Source of the DNA: Oceanomicrobium pacificus
GTDB lineage: Bacteria > Pseudomonadota > Alphaproteobacteria > Rhodobacterales > Rhodobacteraceae
Direction: 5' to 3'
Assembly: GCF_009833495.1 (NCBI RefSeq)
Contig: NZ_WUWG01000001.1
Location: forward strand, 558,001-622,000
Length of the DNA stretch: 64,000 nt
The notes under the pieces were generated by a model. The model was given only the letters and a program-made list of their open reading frames with translations, was not told the origin of the DNA and made no database searches. The position numbers were made by a program, and so were the translations under genes. Position 1 is the stretch's first letter. Every line of letters begins with the position of its first letter. Below, piece by piece: positions 27,170-35,052 of the stretch.

Positions 27170-27183
27170 TGAAATATATTTCA
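27170..27183. promoter_or_regulatory. 14-bp perfect palindrome in divergent promoter region
   Basis: TGAAATATATTTCA is a perfect dyad 140 bp upstream of the binding-protein start, in an AT-rich segment between two divergent units. It may be an operator or part of a promoter; the regulator is not known, the SorC protein being the nearest candidate. Confidence 0.45.
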
Positions 27184-27332
27184 TGCGGTTCTGGCAGCAA
27201 TCGGAAAGCAGCATATACGGCGTCGATCTCTCAAGCGCGGGGAGATTTCGATCACGAATGCATATACTTCAATAACTTAGAGATGCCGCCACTAATCTGC
27301 TTGGCTTTGTCGTTGGCTCGAGCTATACAGAT

Positions 27333-27349
27333 TAAAGATTATATCTTTA
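27333..27349. promoter_or_regulatory. Palindrome TAAAGAT-N3-ATCTTTA before the aldo/keto reductase
   Basis: A 7-bp perfect inverted repeat around TAT lies 19 bp before the ATG of the 27369 gene. Its position over the likely core promoter fits a repressor site. It does not match the 27170 dyad, so two different proteins may bind here. Confidence 0.5.
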
Positions 27350-27368
27350 TAACATATGGTGTAGAGAG

Positions 27369-28220
27369 ATGCGCATTCCGACGATCCGGCTGAACGATGG
27401 TGTCGACATTCCGGCGCTCGGATTCGGGACCTGGCAACTGCCCGACAACCGCGTGCCCGACGTGATCGGCTGCGCATTGGAGGAGGGCTACCGGCATTTC
27501 GACACGGCCCATGCCTATCTGAACGAAGCCTCGCTCGGCGCCTATCTGCGCGACTGTGGCGTCCCGCGCGACCAGTTGTTCGTCACCTCGAAGCTCTGGA
27601 ACGACCGGCACGGTTATGACCGCGCGCTGGAAAATTTCGACGCGACGATGGAGCGGCTGGGGTTCGAGACGCTCGACCTCTACCTCATCCATTGGCCGGT
27701 GCCGATGGAAGACCTCTATGTCGACAGCTGGAAGGCGATGATCCGTTTGCGCGACGAGGGCCGGATCCGCTCGATCGGCGTGTCCAATTTCGAGCCCGAG
27801 CATTTGACGCGCCTGATCGGCGAGACCGGCGTTGCGCCGAGCCTCAACCAGATCGAGCTCCACCCCAATTTCCAGCAGCGCGACGTGCGCGACTTCCACC
27901 GCGACAACGGGATCGCGATCGAGAGCTGGAGCCCGCTGGGACAGGGTCACATGATGCAGGACCCGATCCTGACCGACATTGCCGCGAAACATGGCGTGAC
28001 GGCGGCCAAGGTGATCCTGCGCTGGCATCTGCAACAGGGGCTCGTCGCCATTCCGCGCTCGAAAACGCCCGCGAACATCGCCGCCAACCGCGATATTTTC
28101 GGCTTTGAACTCGATGCGGACGACATGGACCGGATCGCGACGCTCGACAAGGGCGCGGAGGGCCGGATCGGGCCGCACCCGCAGGAGCTTGGCCCCGTCG
28201 CCCTGCCGACGAAAAGCTGA
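27369..28220 (+). CDS. Aldo/keto reductase (2,5-diketogluconate reductase-like)
   Basis: NADPH-dependent reductase of 283 residues in the AKR5-like group. The tetrad is visible: Asp and Tyr in HFDTAHAY, Lys in TSKLWND, His in LIHWPVP. The coenzyme-binding C-terminal IPRSKTPANIAANRDIFGFELD is typical. It is transcribed away from the large polyol-type operon and shares its AT-rich intergenic region, so it may supply a reductive step such as aldose to polyol. It converges tightly on the esterase (6-bp gap). Function beyond the family is inference. Confidence 0.88.
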   Translation: MRIPTIRLNDGVDIPALGFGTWQLPDNRVPDVIGCALEEGYRHFDTAHAYLNEASLGAYLRDCGVPRDQLFVTSKLWNDRHGYDRALENFDATMERLGFETLDLYLIHWPVPMEDLYVDSWKAMIRLRDEGRIRSIGVSNFEPEHLTRLIGETGVAPSLNQIELHPNFQQRDVRDFHRDNGIAIESWSPLGQGHMMQDPILTDIAAKHGVTAAKVILRWHLQQGLVAIPRSKTPANIAANRDIFGFELDADDMDRIATLDKGAEGRIGPHPQELGPVALPTKS

Positions 28221-28226
28221 GCGGGT

Positions 28227-29210
28227 TCAGAGAAGCGCAGAGAGAAAGCGCCGCTGCTTTTGCAACTGGTCCGCCTCGCCGCCCTCATGGTCGGCGTAGG
28301 GGTAGACCTCGATCTCTTTCGCACCGGCATAGGCATTGTAGGCCGCGAATACCGTCCGCGGCGGAATGATCCGGTCCATCAGCGCAACGGAAAACATCGC
28401 CGGGGCCTTTGCCCGCGCGGCGAAGCCGACCGCGTCGATATAGGACAGGGTGCGCATCACATCCGCCTCGGCCCCGCGCTGCCAGCGCAGGTAGCGCACC
28501 AGTTCGAAATAGGGATCGCTGTCCACCATCGTGATCGCCTGCGCGATATGGCACAGGAACGGCACGTCGACGAGCGCGGCGGCCACGGGCGCGAAGGCCG
28601 CGGCGGCAAGCGCCTGCGCCCCGCCCTGGCTGGCGCCGGACGCAACGATATTGTCGGGGTCCACCCCGTCGATCCGGGATGCAACACGGGCACACATGAT
28701 CGCGTCCACGAAAAGCCGGTGGTAATAGCTCGTCTCCGGCGCGCGGATCCCCCGCGTCAGGAAGCCCGCCGTTTGCGGCCCGCCAGAGCCGGACGGATCG
28801 TCCGTCGCCCCCGTCGAGCCACGCCCGCCGGTCCAGCCGGCCCCCTGCCCGCGCAGGTCCATCACGAGGCAGGCATAGCCCGTCGCCGGCCAGTGGAGAT
28901 ATTCCTCCGGCCGCCCGCGTCCGCCGCCGTAGCCGAGATACTGGATGATGCAGGGCAGCGGCCCGACCAAACCTGCCGGACGGATGAACCAGCCCCGCAC
29001 AGGCTGGCCGTCAAAGCCCGAGAAGGTCAGGTCGTAAGCCTCGATCATCGGCATGCCGGTCTCGACCGGTTCCAGCACCGGCGGTGCGGCCATCTGTTCG
29101 GCCCGCGACAATGCCGCGGTCCAGAATGTGTCGAAGTCGGGGGCGACGATGCCCGAAAGGTCCGGCGCGTATCGGCGCAGTTCCTCCAGCGGCAGGTCGT
29201 ACTGCATCAC
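28227..29210 (-). CDS. Acetylxylan esterase family (CE7) alpha/beta hydrolase
   Basis: Cytoplasmic esterase of 327 residues; no signal peptide is seen. It shows the CE7 pattern: the N-terminal DFDTFWTAAL, the central RGQGAGWTGGRGSTGATDD, nucleophile elbow GASQGG, acid LMDRIIPP and catalytic His YADHEGG. Length matches CE7 (about 320). It would deacetylate imported acetylated sugars or oligosaccharides. The start overlaps the nucleoside-hydrolase stop (ATGA), so it is the last gene of the six-gene block 28227-33980. Confidence 0.88.
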   Translation of the reverse strand: MMQYDLPLEELRRYAPDLSGIVAPDFDTFWTAALSRAEQMAAPPVLEPVETGMPMIEAYDLTFSGFDGQPVRGWFIRPAGLVGPLPCIIQYLGYGGGRGRPEEYLHWPATGYACLVMDLRGQGAGWTGGRGSTGATDDPSGSGGPQTAGFLTRGIRAPETSYYHRLFVDAIMCARVASRIDGVDPDNIVASGASQGGAQALAAAAFAPVAAALVDVPFLCHIAQAITMVDSDPYFELVRYLRWQRGAEADVMRTLSYIDAVGFAARAKAPAMFSVALMDRIIPPRTVFAAYNAYAGAKEIEVYPYADHEGGEADQLQKQRRFLSALL

Positions 29211-30112
29211 TCCACTCCGGCGAAATCGCGCAACTTCAGAAAAAAGTCGCGGAAGATCGCATTGCGGTCAACATGGCGCACATAGCGCATCGGCGCGCGG
29301 TCATCATCATAGGACCAGGTGCCATTGTCCGACAGGATCGGGCGCGACCGTTGCACCGCCGGGCACCAGTCGGGATTGACCAGCCATGCGACAGCCGCCA
29401 TGTCCCAGATCTCTTTCGCCCAGCCCAGATGGTCGTCGGAGTAATCCTTGAACCGTTGCGCAAGAAACGCACCGATGTCGCCGTGCGGCTCGACATAGCG
29501 CTCGATCTCCGCCGGCGTGGAGGTGAGGTGCGTGACGACCCCTTCACAGGGGACGAGCACGAGCGGCACGTCGCAATCGAGCAGCACCTGAACGCCGCCA
29601 ATATCCTGCCGCAGATTGAACTCGCGCGTGTGCGGCCAGTGGAGCGCATGCCCCCCGAGCCAGACAACCACGATCCGGCCTGCAATCTCGGGCGCTTTCA
29701 GAAGCGCGGAAGTCACGTTCGAGATCGCGGCAATCGCCACGACATAGAGCGGATCGTCCGGCGTGGCGGACCGTGCGCGCGCGATCAGATCGTCGACGGC
29801 GGGGGCTTCGCGGGCTTCTTTCGCAGGGCCGACATAGTCCGTGACACCCTTGAAGACGAACCCGTCATGGTCCCGGCCGAGGCGGGAGAGGAGGCGCAGG
29901 ATCTCGTCATAGGACTGTTCCATCCCCTCGCCCGGCGTCGCGGCGCGGCTGTTTGAAAAGGGCGCGGCGTAGATCGCCTCGACCGTCACGGCCTCCGGCG
30001 ACAGGAGCGCGTAGACCAGCGCGAACTGGTCGTCGATCTCGTTGAACGTGTCGGTGTCGAGCACCATCCGGACCTTGCGTCCGGGGTGGGCGGGTGCCGC
30101 GCGATGGGTCAT
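29207..30112 (-). CDS. Nucleoside hydrolase-like protein (IunH superfamily)
   Basis: Predicted N-glycoside hydrolase, 301 residues. The calcium-binding N-terminal motif reads LDTDTFNEIDDQFAL, a variant of the classical DTDPGIDDAxA, and the distal Asp cluster is seen near HVDRNAIFRD. True nucleoside hydrolases use this site to bind ribose and Ca2+; this NEIDDQF branch is found in sugar-catabolic clusters and its substrate is unclear. ATG 30112 overlaps the epimerase stop (ATGA); the frame further upstream is a shadow. Context with two Gfo-type dehydrogenases suggests action on a modified glycoside or nucleoside. Confidence 0.82.
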   Translation of the reverse strand: MTHRAAPAHPGRKVRMVLDTDTFNEIDDQFALVYALLSPEAVTVEAIYAAPFSNSRAATPGEGMEQSYDEILRLLSRLGRDHDGFVFKGVTDYVGPAKEAREAPAVDDLIARARSATPDDPLYVVAIAAISNVTSALLKAPEIAGRIVVVWLGGHALHWPHTREFNLRQDIGGVQVLLDCDVPLVLVPCEGVVTHLTSTPAEIERYVEPHGDIGAFLAQRFKDYSDDHLGWAKEIWDMAAVAWLVNPDWCPAVQRSRPILSDNGTWSYDDDRAPMRYVRHVDRNAIFRDFFLKLRDFAGVE

Positions 30113-30933
30113 GTCAGGCTCACTCCTGCTTCCTTGGCATAGTCGCGCAGCTTCGCCGTGCTGCGCCGTGCCTCTTCGATGTCGGATAGATGTTCGAGGA
30201 TGAGCCAACTGTCTTTCGGCATATGCGGCTCCATCATCCGCAGAACCTCGATCCAGTTGGTCGGGCTGGTGCCGAGCGGCGCCAGCCCCATCTGCAGGTG
30301 AAAGCCCGGTTCCAGCCCGATATCCTTGATATGGCCGAGCCCGTAGACACCCGAGAAACCCTGGCAGACCTCGCGGCAGATCTGGTCCGGGCGGGCATAG
30401 TCGCGGAAATCATAGAGGCTCGTCACATCGACATTGGCCACCAGCGCCTCGGGGTGGCTCAGCCGTTCGCGCAGGCGGTGGAACCGTTCGGGATGGTTGA
30501 TTGCGGTTTTCAGATAGGGCTCGATCGCGATCTTCGCCCCGTGCCGTGCCGCGAGCGCGACAAAGGGCTGGAGCGTCACGACCAACTCGTCGAACGCACC
30601 TTCGGTCCAGTTGCGCGGGTCGAAATCCCCGAAGCCGGACGGGTGATGGTTGCCGCCGCAAATGACGATATAGGGGCAGCCGGTGTCCGCGGCCATCGGG
30701 ATGACTTCCCTGAGCAGGTCCTTCTGGGTCTCCTGCGCCGCTTCGTCCTCCGACAGCGGGTTGAACCCGAAAGCGCCGATCTGGCAGACCTCCAGCCCGT
30801 GCTTCTTCAACGTTGACAGGGTCGCCCCGACCCCTTTCGATGCAAGCTCGGCCGCATCGACGGGCACGCCGCGGATGCCAAGTTCGACGGCGGCTTCGAT
30901 TGTGTCTGCGCCCGCTTCGATCCCAAGTCTCAT
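30109..30933 (-). CDS. Sugar phosphate isomerase/epimerase family TIM-barrel protein
   Basis: Xylose-isomerase-like TIM barrel of 274 residues. Putative metal ligands are visible in order: Glu in KIAIEPY, Asp in NVDVTSLYD, His in LGHIKDIG and Glu in ILEHLSD. Such proteins act as ketose epimerases, dehydratases or, when partnered with Gfo-type dehydrogenases, as eliminases on 3-keto sugars. It overlaps both neighbours (ATGA), so tight co-translation is expected. The actual reaction is open. Confidence 0.82.
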   Translation of the reverse strand: MRLGIEAGADTIEAAVELGIRGVPVDAAELASKGVGATLSTLKKHGLEVCQIGAFGFNPLSEDEAAQETQKDLLREVIPMAADTGCPYIVICGGNHHPSGFGDFDPRNWTEGAFDELVVTLQPFVALAARHGAKIAIEPYLKTAINHPERFHRLRERLSHPEALVANVDVTSLYDFRDYARPDQICREVCQGFSGVYGLGHIKDIGLEPGFHLQMGLAPLGTSPTNWIEVLRMMEPHMPKDSWLILEHLSDIEEARRSTAKLRDYAKEAGVSLT

Positions 30934-31937
30934 CTGCCGGTCTCCTTTGTATCAAGAACCGCTGCCGGAGCGCCCGCATCGATCGACCGGTAGATCGCAT
31001 CCGCCACCCTGACCGCGCGCACCCCGTCCTCGGGCGTCGCCTCGAACGGCCGGCCATCGCGGACACTGCCGAAGAAATGGTCGAGCGCCGCCGAGTAGCG
31101 GGTGCGCCCGAGCGTTTCGGGATCGGCATGGAACGACATCACGTCGCCCTGACCCACCGCGAGTTCCAGCCCTGTCCATTTATGGTCAGCGCCGATTAGC
31201 CGGGCGCGAGCATGTTCGAAGGTCACGTCGAGAAGCGGGAAGCGCGACTGACCGGAAACGCCATGCCCGCCGATCGTCACCGCAGCCGATGCCCCGCCCT
31301 CAATCGCGAAGGTGACCGACGCACCGGTCGGTCCGGGCCGGTCGCCGCCATAAAACGGCTCCGCATAGACCCGTTCGATCCGTCCCATGACCGCTTCGAC
31401 AATGTCGATCAGGTGGCAGGAATTCTCGTTGAAGAACCCGCCGCCGGTTTCGCGGTCCCAGAGCCAGTTGCCCGACGGCGGCAGCCAGTTGAACATGTAA
31501 CTGCCGAACCCGAGCTGCGGCGCGCCAAGGTCGGCACCCTTGATGCGCGCGAGCAGCGTCTGGACCGGCGCGTGGAAGCGGAAGGAGAAACCCATCATGG
31601 CCCGGTGCCCGTCAAGTTGGGCAACCACGGCCTCGGCCGCCGCCGGCGTGCCTGCAATCGGCTTTTCCAGAAAAAGCGGCACGCCCTTTGCCTTGGCCGC
31701 GTCGATGGTGCCCGCCCGCGTGTGCGGCGGCGTCGCAATGATGAGCGCGTCGAGACCGGCGGTCTCGACCATATCCTCGGCCCGGTCGAAGCCCGCGATG
31801 CCCAGCGCCTCGGCCGGAGCGCGCCGGTCTGCGGCTCCATCCGCGACAGCGACCACGACGCAATCATCCCGCGTCAGGCAGCTGTGCAGATGGTTGATGC
31901 CGAAGCCGAGTCCGGCAATTCCGACGCGCAGAGCCAT
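30930..31937 (-). CDS. Gfo/Idh/MocA family oxidoreductase
   Basis: NAD(P)-dependent sugar dehydrogenase of 335 residues. The Rossmann motif GIAGLGFGINHLHS begins the protein, the family catalytic Lys is in FLEKPIAG, and the C-terminal domain holds the active-site region GGGFFNENSCHLIDIVEAV. It overlaps the epimerase by 4 bp and the second Gfo-type gene by 1 bp (TAATG). Likely role: oxidation of a ring hydroxyl, often C3, of a sugar or glycoside in the 28227-42946 system. Confidence 0.88.
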   Translation of the reverse strand: MALRVGIAGLGFGINHLHSCLTRDDCVVVAVADGAADRRAPAEALGIAGFDRAEDMVETAGLDALIIATPPHTRAGTIDAAKAKGVPLFLEKPIAGTPAAAEAVVAQLDGHRAMMGFSFRFHAPVQTLLARIKGADLGAPQLGFGSYMFNWLPPSGNWLWDRETGGGFFNENSCHLIDIVEAVMGRIERVYAEPFYGGDRPGPTGASVTFAIEGGASAAVTIGGHGVSGQSRFPLLDVTFEHARARLIGADHKWTGLELAVGQGDVMSFHADPETLGRTRYSAALDHFFGSVRDGRPFEATPEDGVRAVRVADAIYRSIDAGAPAAVLDTKETGR

Positions 31938-33163
31938 TACCAGTTCACCCGTGTCTGCATCTCGTATTTGCGGCCGGTCTCCGCGCTTTCCTGCGCGCCG
32001 GTCAACATCTCGTTGATATGCGCGCCCCAGTCTTCGTCGATCATGGTGCGGCGTCCGGTGAGGATGCAGTCGATCAATTCACGGCTGGATTCGTGGTAAT
32101 AGTTGAACCCGCCCGGCACCGGTTTGGGCCATTTGGCCTTGGACAGGTCGCCATCCTTCGGATGCGTCTCCCAGCCGTTTTCATCCGGATTGTTCAGAAG
32201 CGACCGGTTGGTCGAGGACACGGTCGAATGGATGCCCGGATAGGGGTCGAAATAGATATTCCCTTCGGTGCCGAACACTTCCATGGACCCGCCGCGCACA
32301 CCTTTCGGGATCGGCTGGAACGGGCGGCCGACATGGAACATGCCGATCCAGCCTTCTTCCATCTCGTAGAGGATATTGTAGACGTCCGGCGCTTCGGTGC
32401 GGGCGGAATCCGTTTTCGGCGCCTTCACCACCGCGTCCCAGTAGTTGGCGTCCCACGGGTCGGTCGCCTTGGACAGGTAGTTGGTATAGTCGCTTTCCGG
32501 CACGATCGGGCGGTCGGGCACCTGAAGCGCCGCCATGGCCATGACGGACTTGCAGGTCCCGAGCACCGACACGATCTGGCTTGGCCCGTAGGCATAGTCA
32601 TAGAGCATCCCGCCGCTTTCCTTGGTCAGGAAGGCCGCCGCGCCGTAGGGGTTGTGGCCCAAACCGCCATTGTCATGGTCGGGACCGGTCCAGATGAAGG
32701 AGAACCAGTAGGGATCGCCGAGCGCGCCCTGTTTCACCAGCTCGCGCAGGCGCGGATATGGCGGCTGAAGGGGCGATTGCTGCGAAGGTTCCACAAGGCA
32801 ATGGACCCCGGCCTTTTTCACGACGGCCTGGATGGCATCGGCATCGGCCTTTGTGGTCGCCATCGGCTTTTGCAGAAGGATGTGCTTGCCGGCTTCCGCG
32901 GCAGCCACGGCGAACGCCTTGTGCGTGCCGGGTCCGGTCAGGATCCAGACCGCCTCGATATCGGCTTTCGCCAGCATGTCGTGATAGTCGGTGTAGATTT
33001 CCTTCGCGCCGAAGAGGCGCGCGCAATCCTTAGCCCGCTGCTCGGTCAGGTCGCAGACCGCCACCAGATCGGCCGGTTCATGGTCCATCAGGAAGGGCAG
33101 GTAATAGGCCGAAGCCACCACGCCGCATCCCACGACCCCGATTTTCACTTTCCTGTCCGCCAT
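31937..33163 (-). CDS. Gfo/Idh/MocA family oxidoreductase with QKP variant motif
   Basis: Second dehydrogenase of this family in the same operon, 408 residues, longer than the usual 330-390. It has the Rossmann loop GVVGCGVVASAYYLPF, and the normally EKP catalytic motif reads LLQKPMA (Glu replaced by Gln, Lys kept). A long C-terminal part includes GGMLYDYAYGPSQIVSVLG. ATG 33163 was chosen because AAAGGATG precedes it; ATG 33181 would overlap the SDR and has no comparable site. Two different Gfo-type enzymes in one operon suggest sequential oxidation and re-reduction. Confidence 0.86.
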   Translation of the reverse strand: MADRKVKIGVVGCGVVASAYYLPFLMDHEPADLVAVCDLTEQRAKDCARLFGAKEIYTDYHDMLAKADIEAVWILTGPGTHKAFAVAAAEAGKHILLQKPMATTKADADAIQAVVKKAGVHCLVEPSQQSPLQPPYPRLRELVKQGALGDPYWFSFIWTGPDHDNGGLGHNPYGAAAFLTKESGGMLYDYAYGPSQIVSVLGTCKSVMAMAALQVPDRPIVPESDYTNYLSKATDPWDANYWDAVVKAPKTDSARTEAPDVYNILYEMEEGWIGMFHVGRPFQPIPKGVRGGSMEVFGTEGNIYFDPYPGIHSTVSSTNRSLLNNPDENGWETHPKDGDLSKAKWPKPVPGGFNYYHESSRELIDCILTGRRTMIDEDWGAHINEMLTGAQESAETGRKYEMQTRVNW

Positions 33164-33167
33164 GGGA

Positions 33168-33980
33168 TCATCCTTTCTCATGTCCGGTGATGCGCAACGC
33201 CCAAAGGTCGCGGTCCAGCACCTCGTCCGCCGCGTCGATCACGGCCTCATAATCTTCGTGCGGCAGGAAATAGCGCCCCGACAGCCGGTCGGCGCGGCCC
33301 GACGCAAGCGCCAGCACGCAGTCCGCCACGACCGAGGGCGGATGGTCCTCTCCGCGCTCGAATATCTCCTTGATGAGCGGACGGTAGGTCCGCGCCTGCC
33401 CGTCCTCGACCAGCCATTTCGTCATGGCGGTGGCCACCGCGGGCGGGCCGACGGCAAAGGCCTGACAGCCATGCTCGGCCAATTCGATGGCCAGTCCTTC
33501 GGTGATCCGCGTGGTGCCGGTCTTCGACGCCGCGTAGGACGTGCCATAGGGATGGCCGTCGAGCACGCCGCCAGAGGATACGATGTTGATGACCCGGCCC
33601 AGCTTGCGATCGACCATGCCGCCGGTGACCCGGTTGCACATGAGAAACGTGCCGATCAGGTTGATCCGCACATCGCGCTGCCAGAGGTCGGGATCGCATT
33701 CCCACATGGGCGCGCAAACACTGAATGTGCCGGCATTGTTGACGAGCAACTCGCATGGACCGAAGGCCGCTTCGGCTGCCGTGACAGCCGCATCGACACT
33801 GGCCGCATCGGACACATCCGCCTCGAAGGCACGCACCGCGTCTCCGTGACGGGTGGCGAGGTCCTGCAACTGGGACCGGTCGATGTCGAACATGGCAACG
33901 GAATACCCGTCGCTCACGAGCGCATCTGTGATCGCGGTTCCGAGCCCGCCGGCAGCGCCGGTTACATAAGCGGTTGGCAT
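33168..33980 (-). CDS. Short-chain dehydrogenase/reductase
   Basis: NAD(P)-dependent oxidoreductase of 270 residues. Motifs: coenzyme loop TGAAGGLGTAI, NNAGTF, catalytic Ser in NIVSSGG and YAASK. It opens the tightly coupled six-gene block that ends with the CE7 esterase, 4 bp before the next gene. It sits 148 bp downstream of the dioxygenase. The substrate is probably a sugar or sugar acid of the same pathway; none can be named from sequence. Confidence 0.88.
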   Translation of the reverse strand: MPTAYVTGAAGGLGTAITDALVSDGYSVAMFDIDRSQLQDLATRHGDAVRAFEADVSDAASVDAAVTAAEAAFGPCELLVNNAGTFSVCAPMWECDPDLWQRDVRINLIGTFLMCNRVTGGMVDRKLGRVINIVSSGGVLDGHPYGTSYAASKTGTTRITEGLAIELAEHGCQAFAVGPPAVATAMTKWLVEDGQARTYRPLIKEIFERGEDHPPSVVADCVLALASGRADRLSGRYFLPHEDYEAVIDAADEVLDRDLWALRITGHEKG

Positions 33981-34027
33981 GTGTGTCCGATCCGGTGGCA
34001 GAGGGTGGCAGAAGAAATGAAAAGAAG

Positions 34028-34071
34028 GGGCAGGCGGCGCACAGAGGGGAGACTACGCACCCCCTGCCCCG
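34028..34071 (-). repeat. Inverted repeat between dioxygenase and SDR genes
   Basis: GGGGCAGG at 34028-34035 pairs with CCTGCCCC at 34064-34071 across a 28-nt loop in the 148-bp gap. It could be a processing or attenuating hairpin in the minus transcript; no U tract is seen. Confidence 0.4.
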
Positions 34072-34120
34072 AAGGAACCGGCCCTGGGATCCGACCGGTG
34101 TTTCGCATCATCGCGCGCAC

Positions 34121-34140
34121 CTCCGGCATCACGGCCGGAG
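34121..34140 (-). repeat. Hairpin straddling the dioxygenase stop codon
   Basis: CTCCGGC and GCCGGAG form a perfect 7-bp stem with a 6-nt loop that includes the TGA at 34129-34131. It is not followed by a U run, so termination is doubtful; it may protect the 3' end of the message. Confidence 0.4.
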
Positions 34141-34959
34141 CAGCGGGTAGAATTCGCTCGGATCGCACTGTTCGCGCATCCAGTTGTAGACATCTTCCTC
34201 CTCCGGCTCGAACCCGTTCAACTCGGAGCGGTTCGTCCGAACCGTCACCGTCAGGTTGACGCGTGGCTCGTCGAGCGTGTTCGCGGCACTTGCATGGAGC
34301 GTGTAGGCATTGTGAACGGCGGCATAGCCCGCCCCCATGGCCGCAACCGATTCCGTCCAGGTCTCGCCATCGGGCACGCGCAATTCATTGCGGCGCGATT
34401 CAAGGTCGCTATCCTCGCGGTCGTGGAAGAAGTTTCCATCCTTGCCCGCGCCCCAGAGATGCGACCGCGGCACATAGCGCAGCGCACCGCGCTCTTCCTC
34501 GCAATCCGACAGCGCCACGAAGACGGCATTGGTCTCGATCGGGTTCTTGAACCAGCGCCAATAGGGTCCGTCGCGGTGCCAGCCGAAGGTCGATTTACTG
34601 CCTTTGCCGGGCTTGATTGTGCCAAGGATGCCCCAGACCTGAACCCATTCCGCGTCGAGCACATCGCAGAGCCATTTCACGAATGCAGGCTCCTCGGCCA
34701 CGGCAAGGATCGCCTTGTTGGCGCGGTGGGCCTCCTGGATCGTGGCCATGTGGGTCGGATCCTGATCCGGGGTCCAGCCGTGCATCGGCAGGGGCGGCTT
34801 GCCGGTCGCATATTCCCCGCGGGACACGGCCAGAAGCGCGTCGCGGGCAGCCGCCGCCACGTCGGGGCGGATCACCTGCTCGGGCGACATGACCACACCG
34901 TCATTGGCATAGTCGGCCTTGAAATGGCTGATGACCGGGGTTTTCACTGCGGATTCCAT
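34129..34959 (-). CDS. Phytanoyl-CoA dioxygenase (PhyH) family Fe(II)/2-oxoglutarate enzyme
   Basis: Predicted mononuclear-iron oxygenase of 276 residues. The iron triad is visible as FGWHRDG (His, Asp) and the distal His in VHNAYTLHAS; the Arg for 2-oxoglutarate is probably in RVNLTVTVRTNR. PhyH enzymes in small-molecule clusters hydroxylate or oxidatively remove groups from small substrates rather than fatty acids. It is preceded by GAGGAC as ribosome site and by the ATAATGTTAT operator-like dyad, so it begins its own transcription unit in the HutC-type regulon. Confidence 0.85.
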   Translation of the reverse strand: MESAVKTPVISHFKADYANDGVVMSPEQVIRPDVAAAARDALLAVSRGEYATGKPPLPMHGWTPDQDPTHMATIQEAHRANKAILAVAEEPAFVKWLCDVLDAEWVQVWGILGTIKPGKGSKSTFGWHRDGPYWRWFKNPIETNAVFVALSDCEEERGALRYVPRSHLWGAGKDGNFFHDREDSDLESRRNELRVPDGETWTESVAAMGAGYAAVHNAYTLHASAANTLDEPRVNLTVTVRTNRSELNGFEPEEEDVYNWMREQCDPSEFYPLLRP

Positions 34960-35002
34960 GATGTCCTCGTCAATCTGTGCGTCGAATCATGACATGCTTT
35001 GT

Positions 35003-35012
35003 ATAATGTTAT
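35003..35012. promoter_or_regulatory. ATAA-N2-TTAT operator candidate upstream of the dioxygenase
   Basis: ATAATGTTAT lies 44 bp before the dioxygenase ATG. The same half-sites with the same 2-bp spacing occur before the importer binding protein (42089-42098) and before the GntR regulator itself (42963-42972). The match suggests a shared site for the HutC-type regulator. Confidence 0.6.
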
Positions 35013-35052
35013 GACTTTATGTCTTTTGCAAGAGTCATATGGTTGAACGGGG

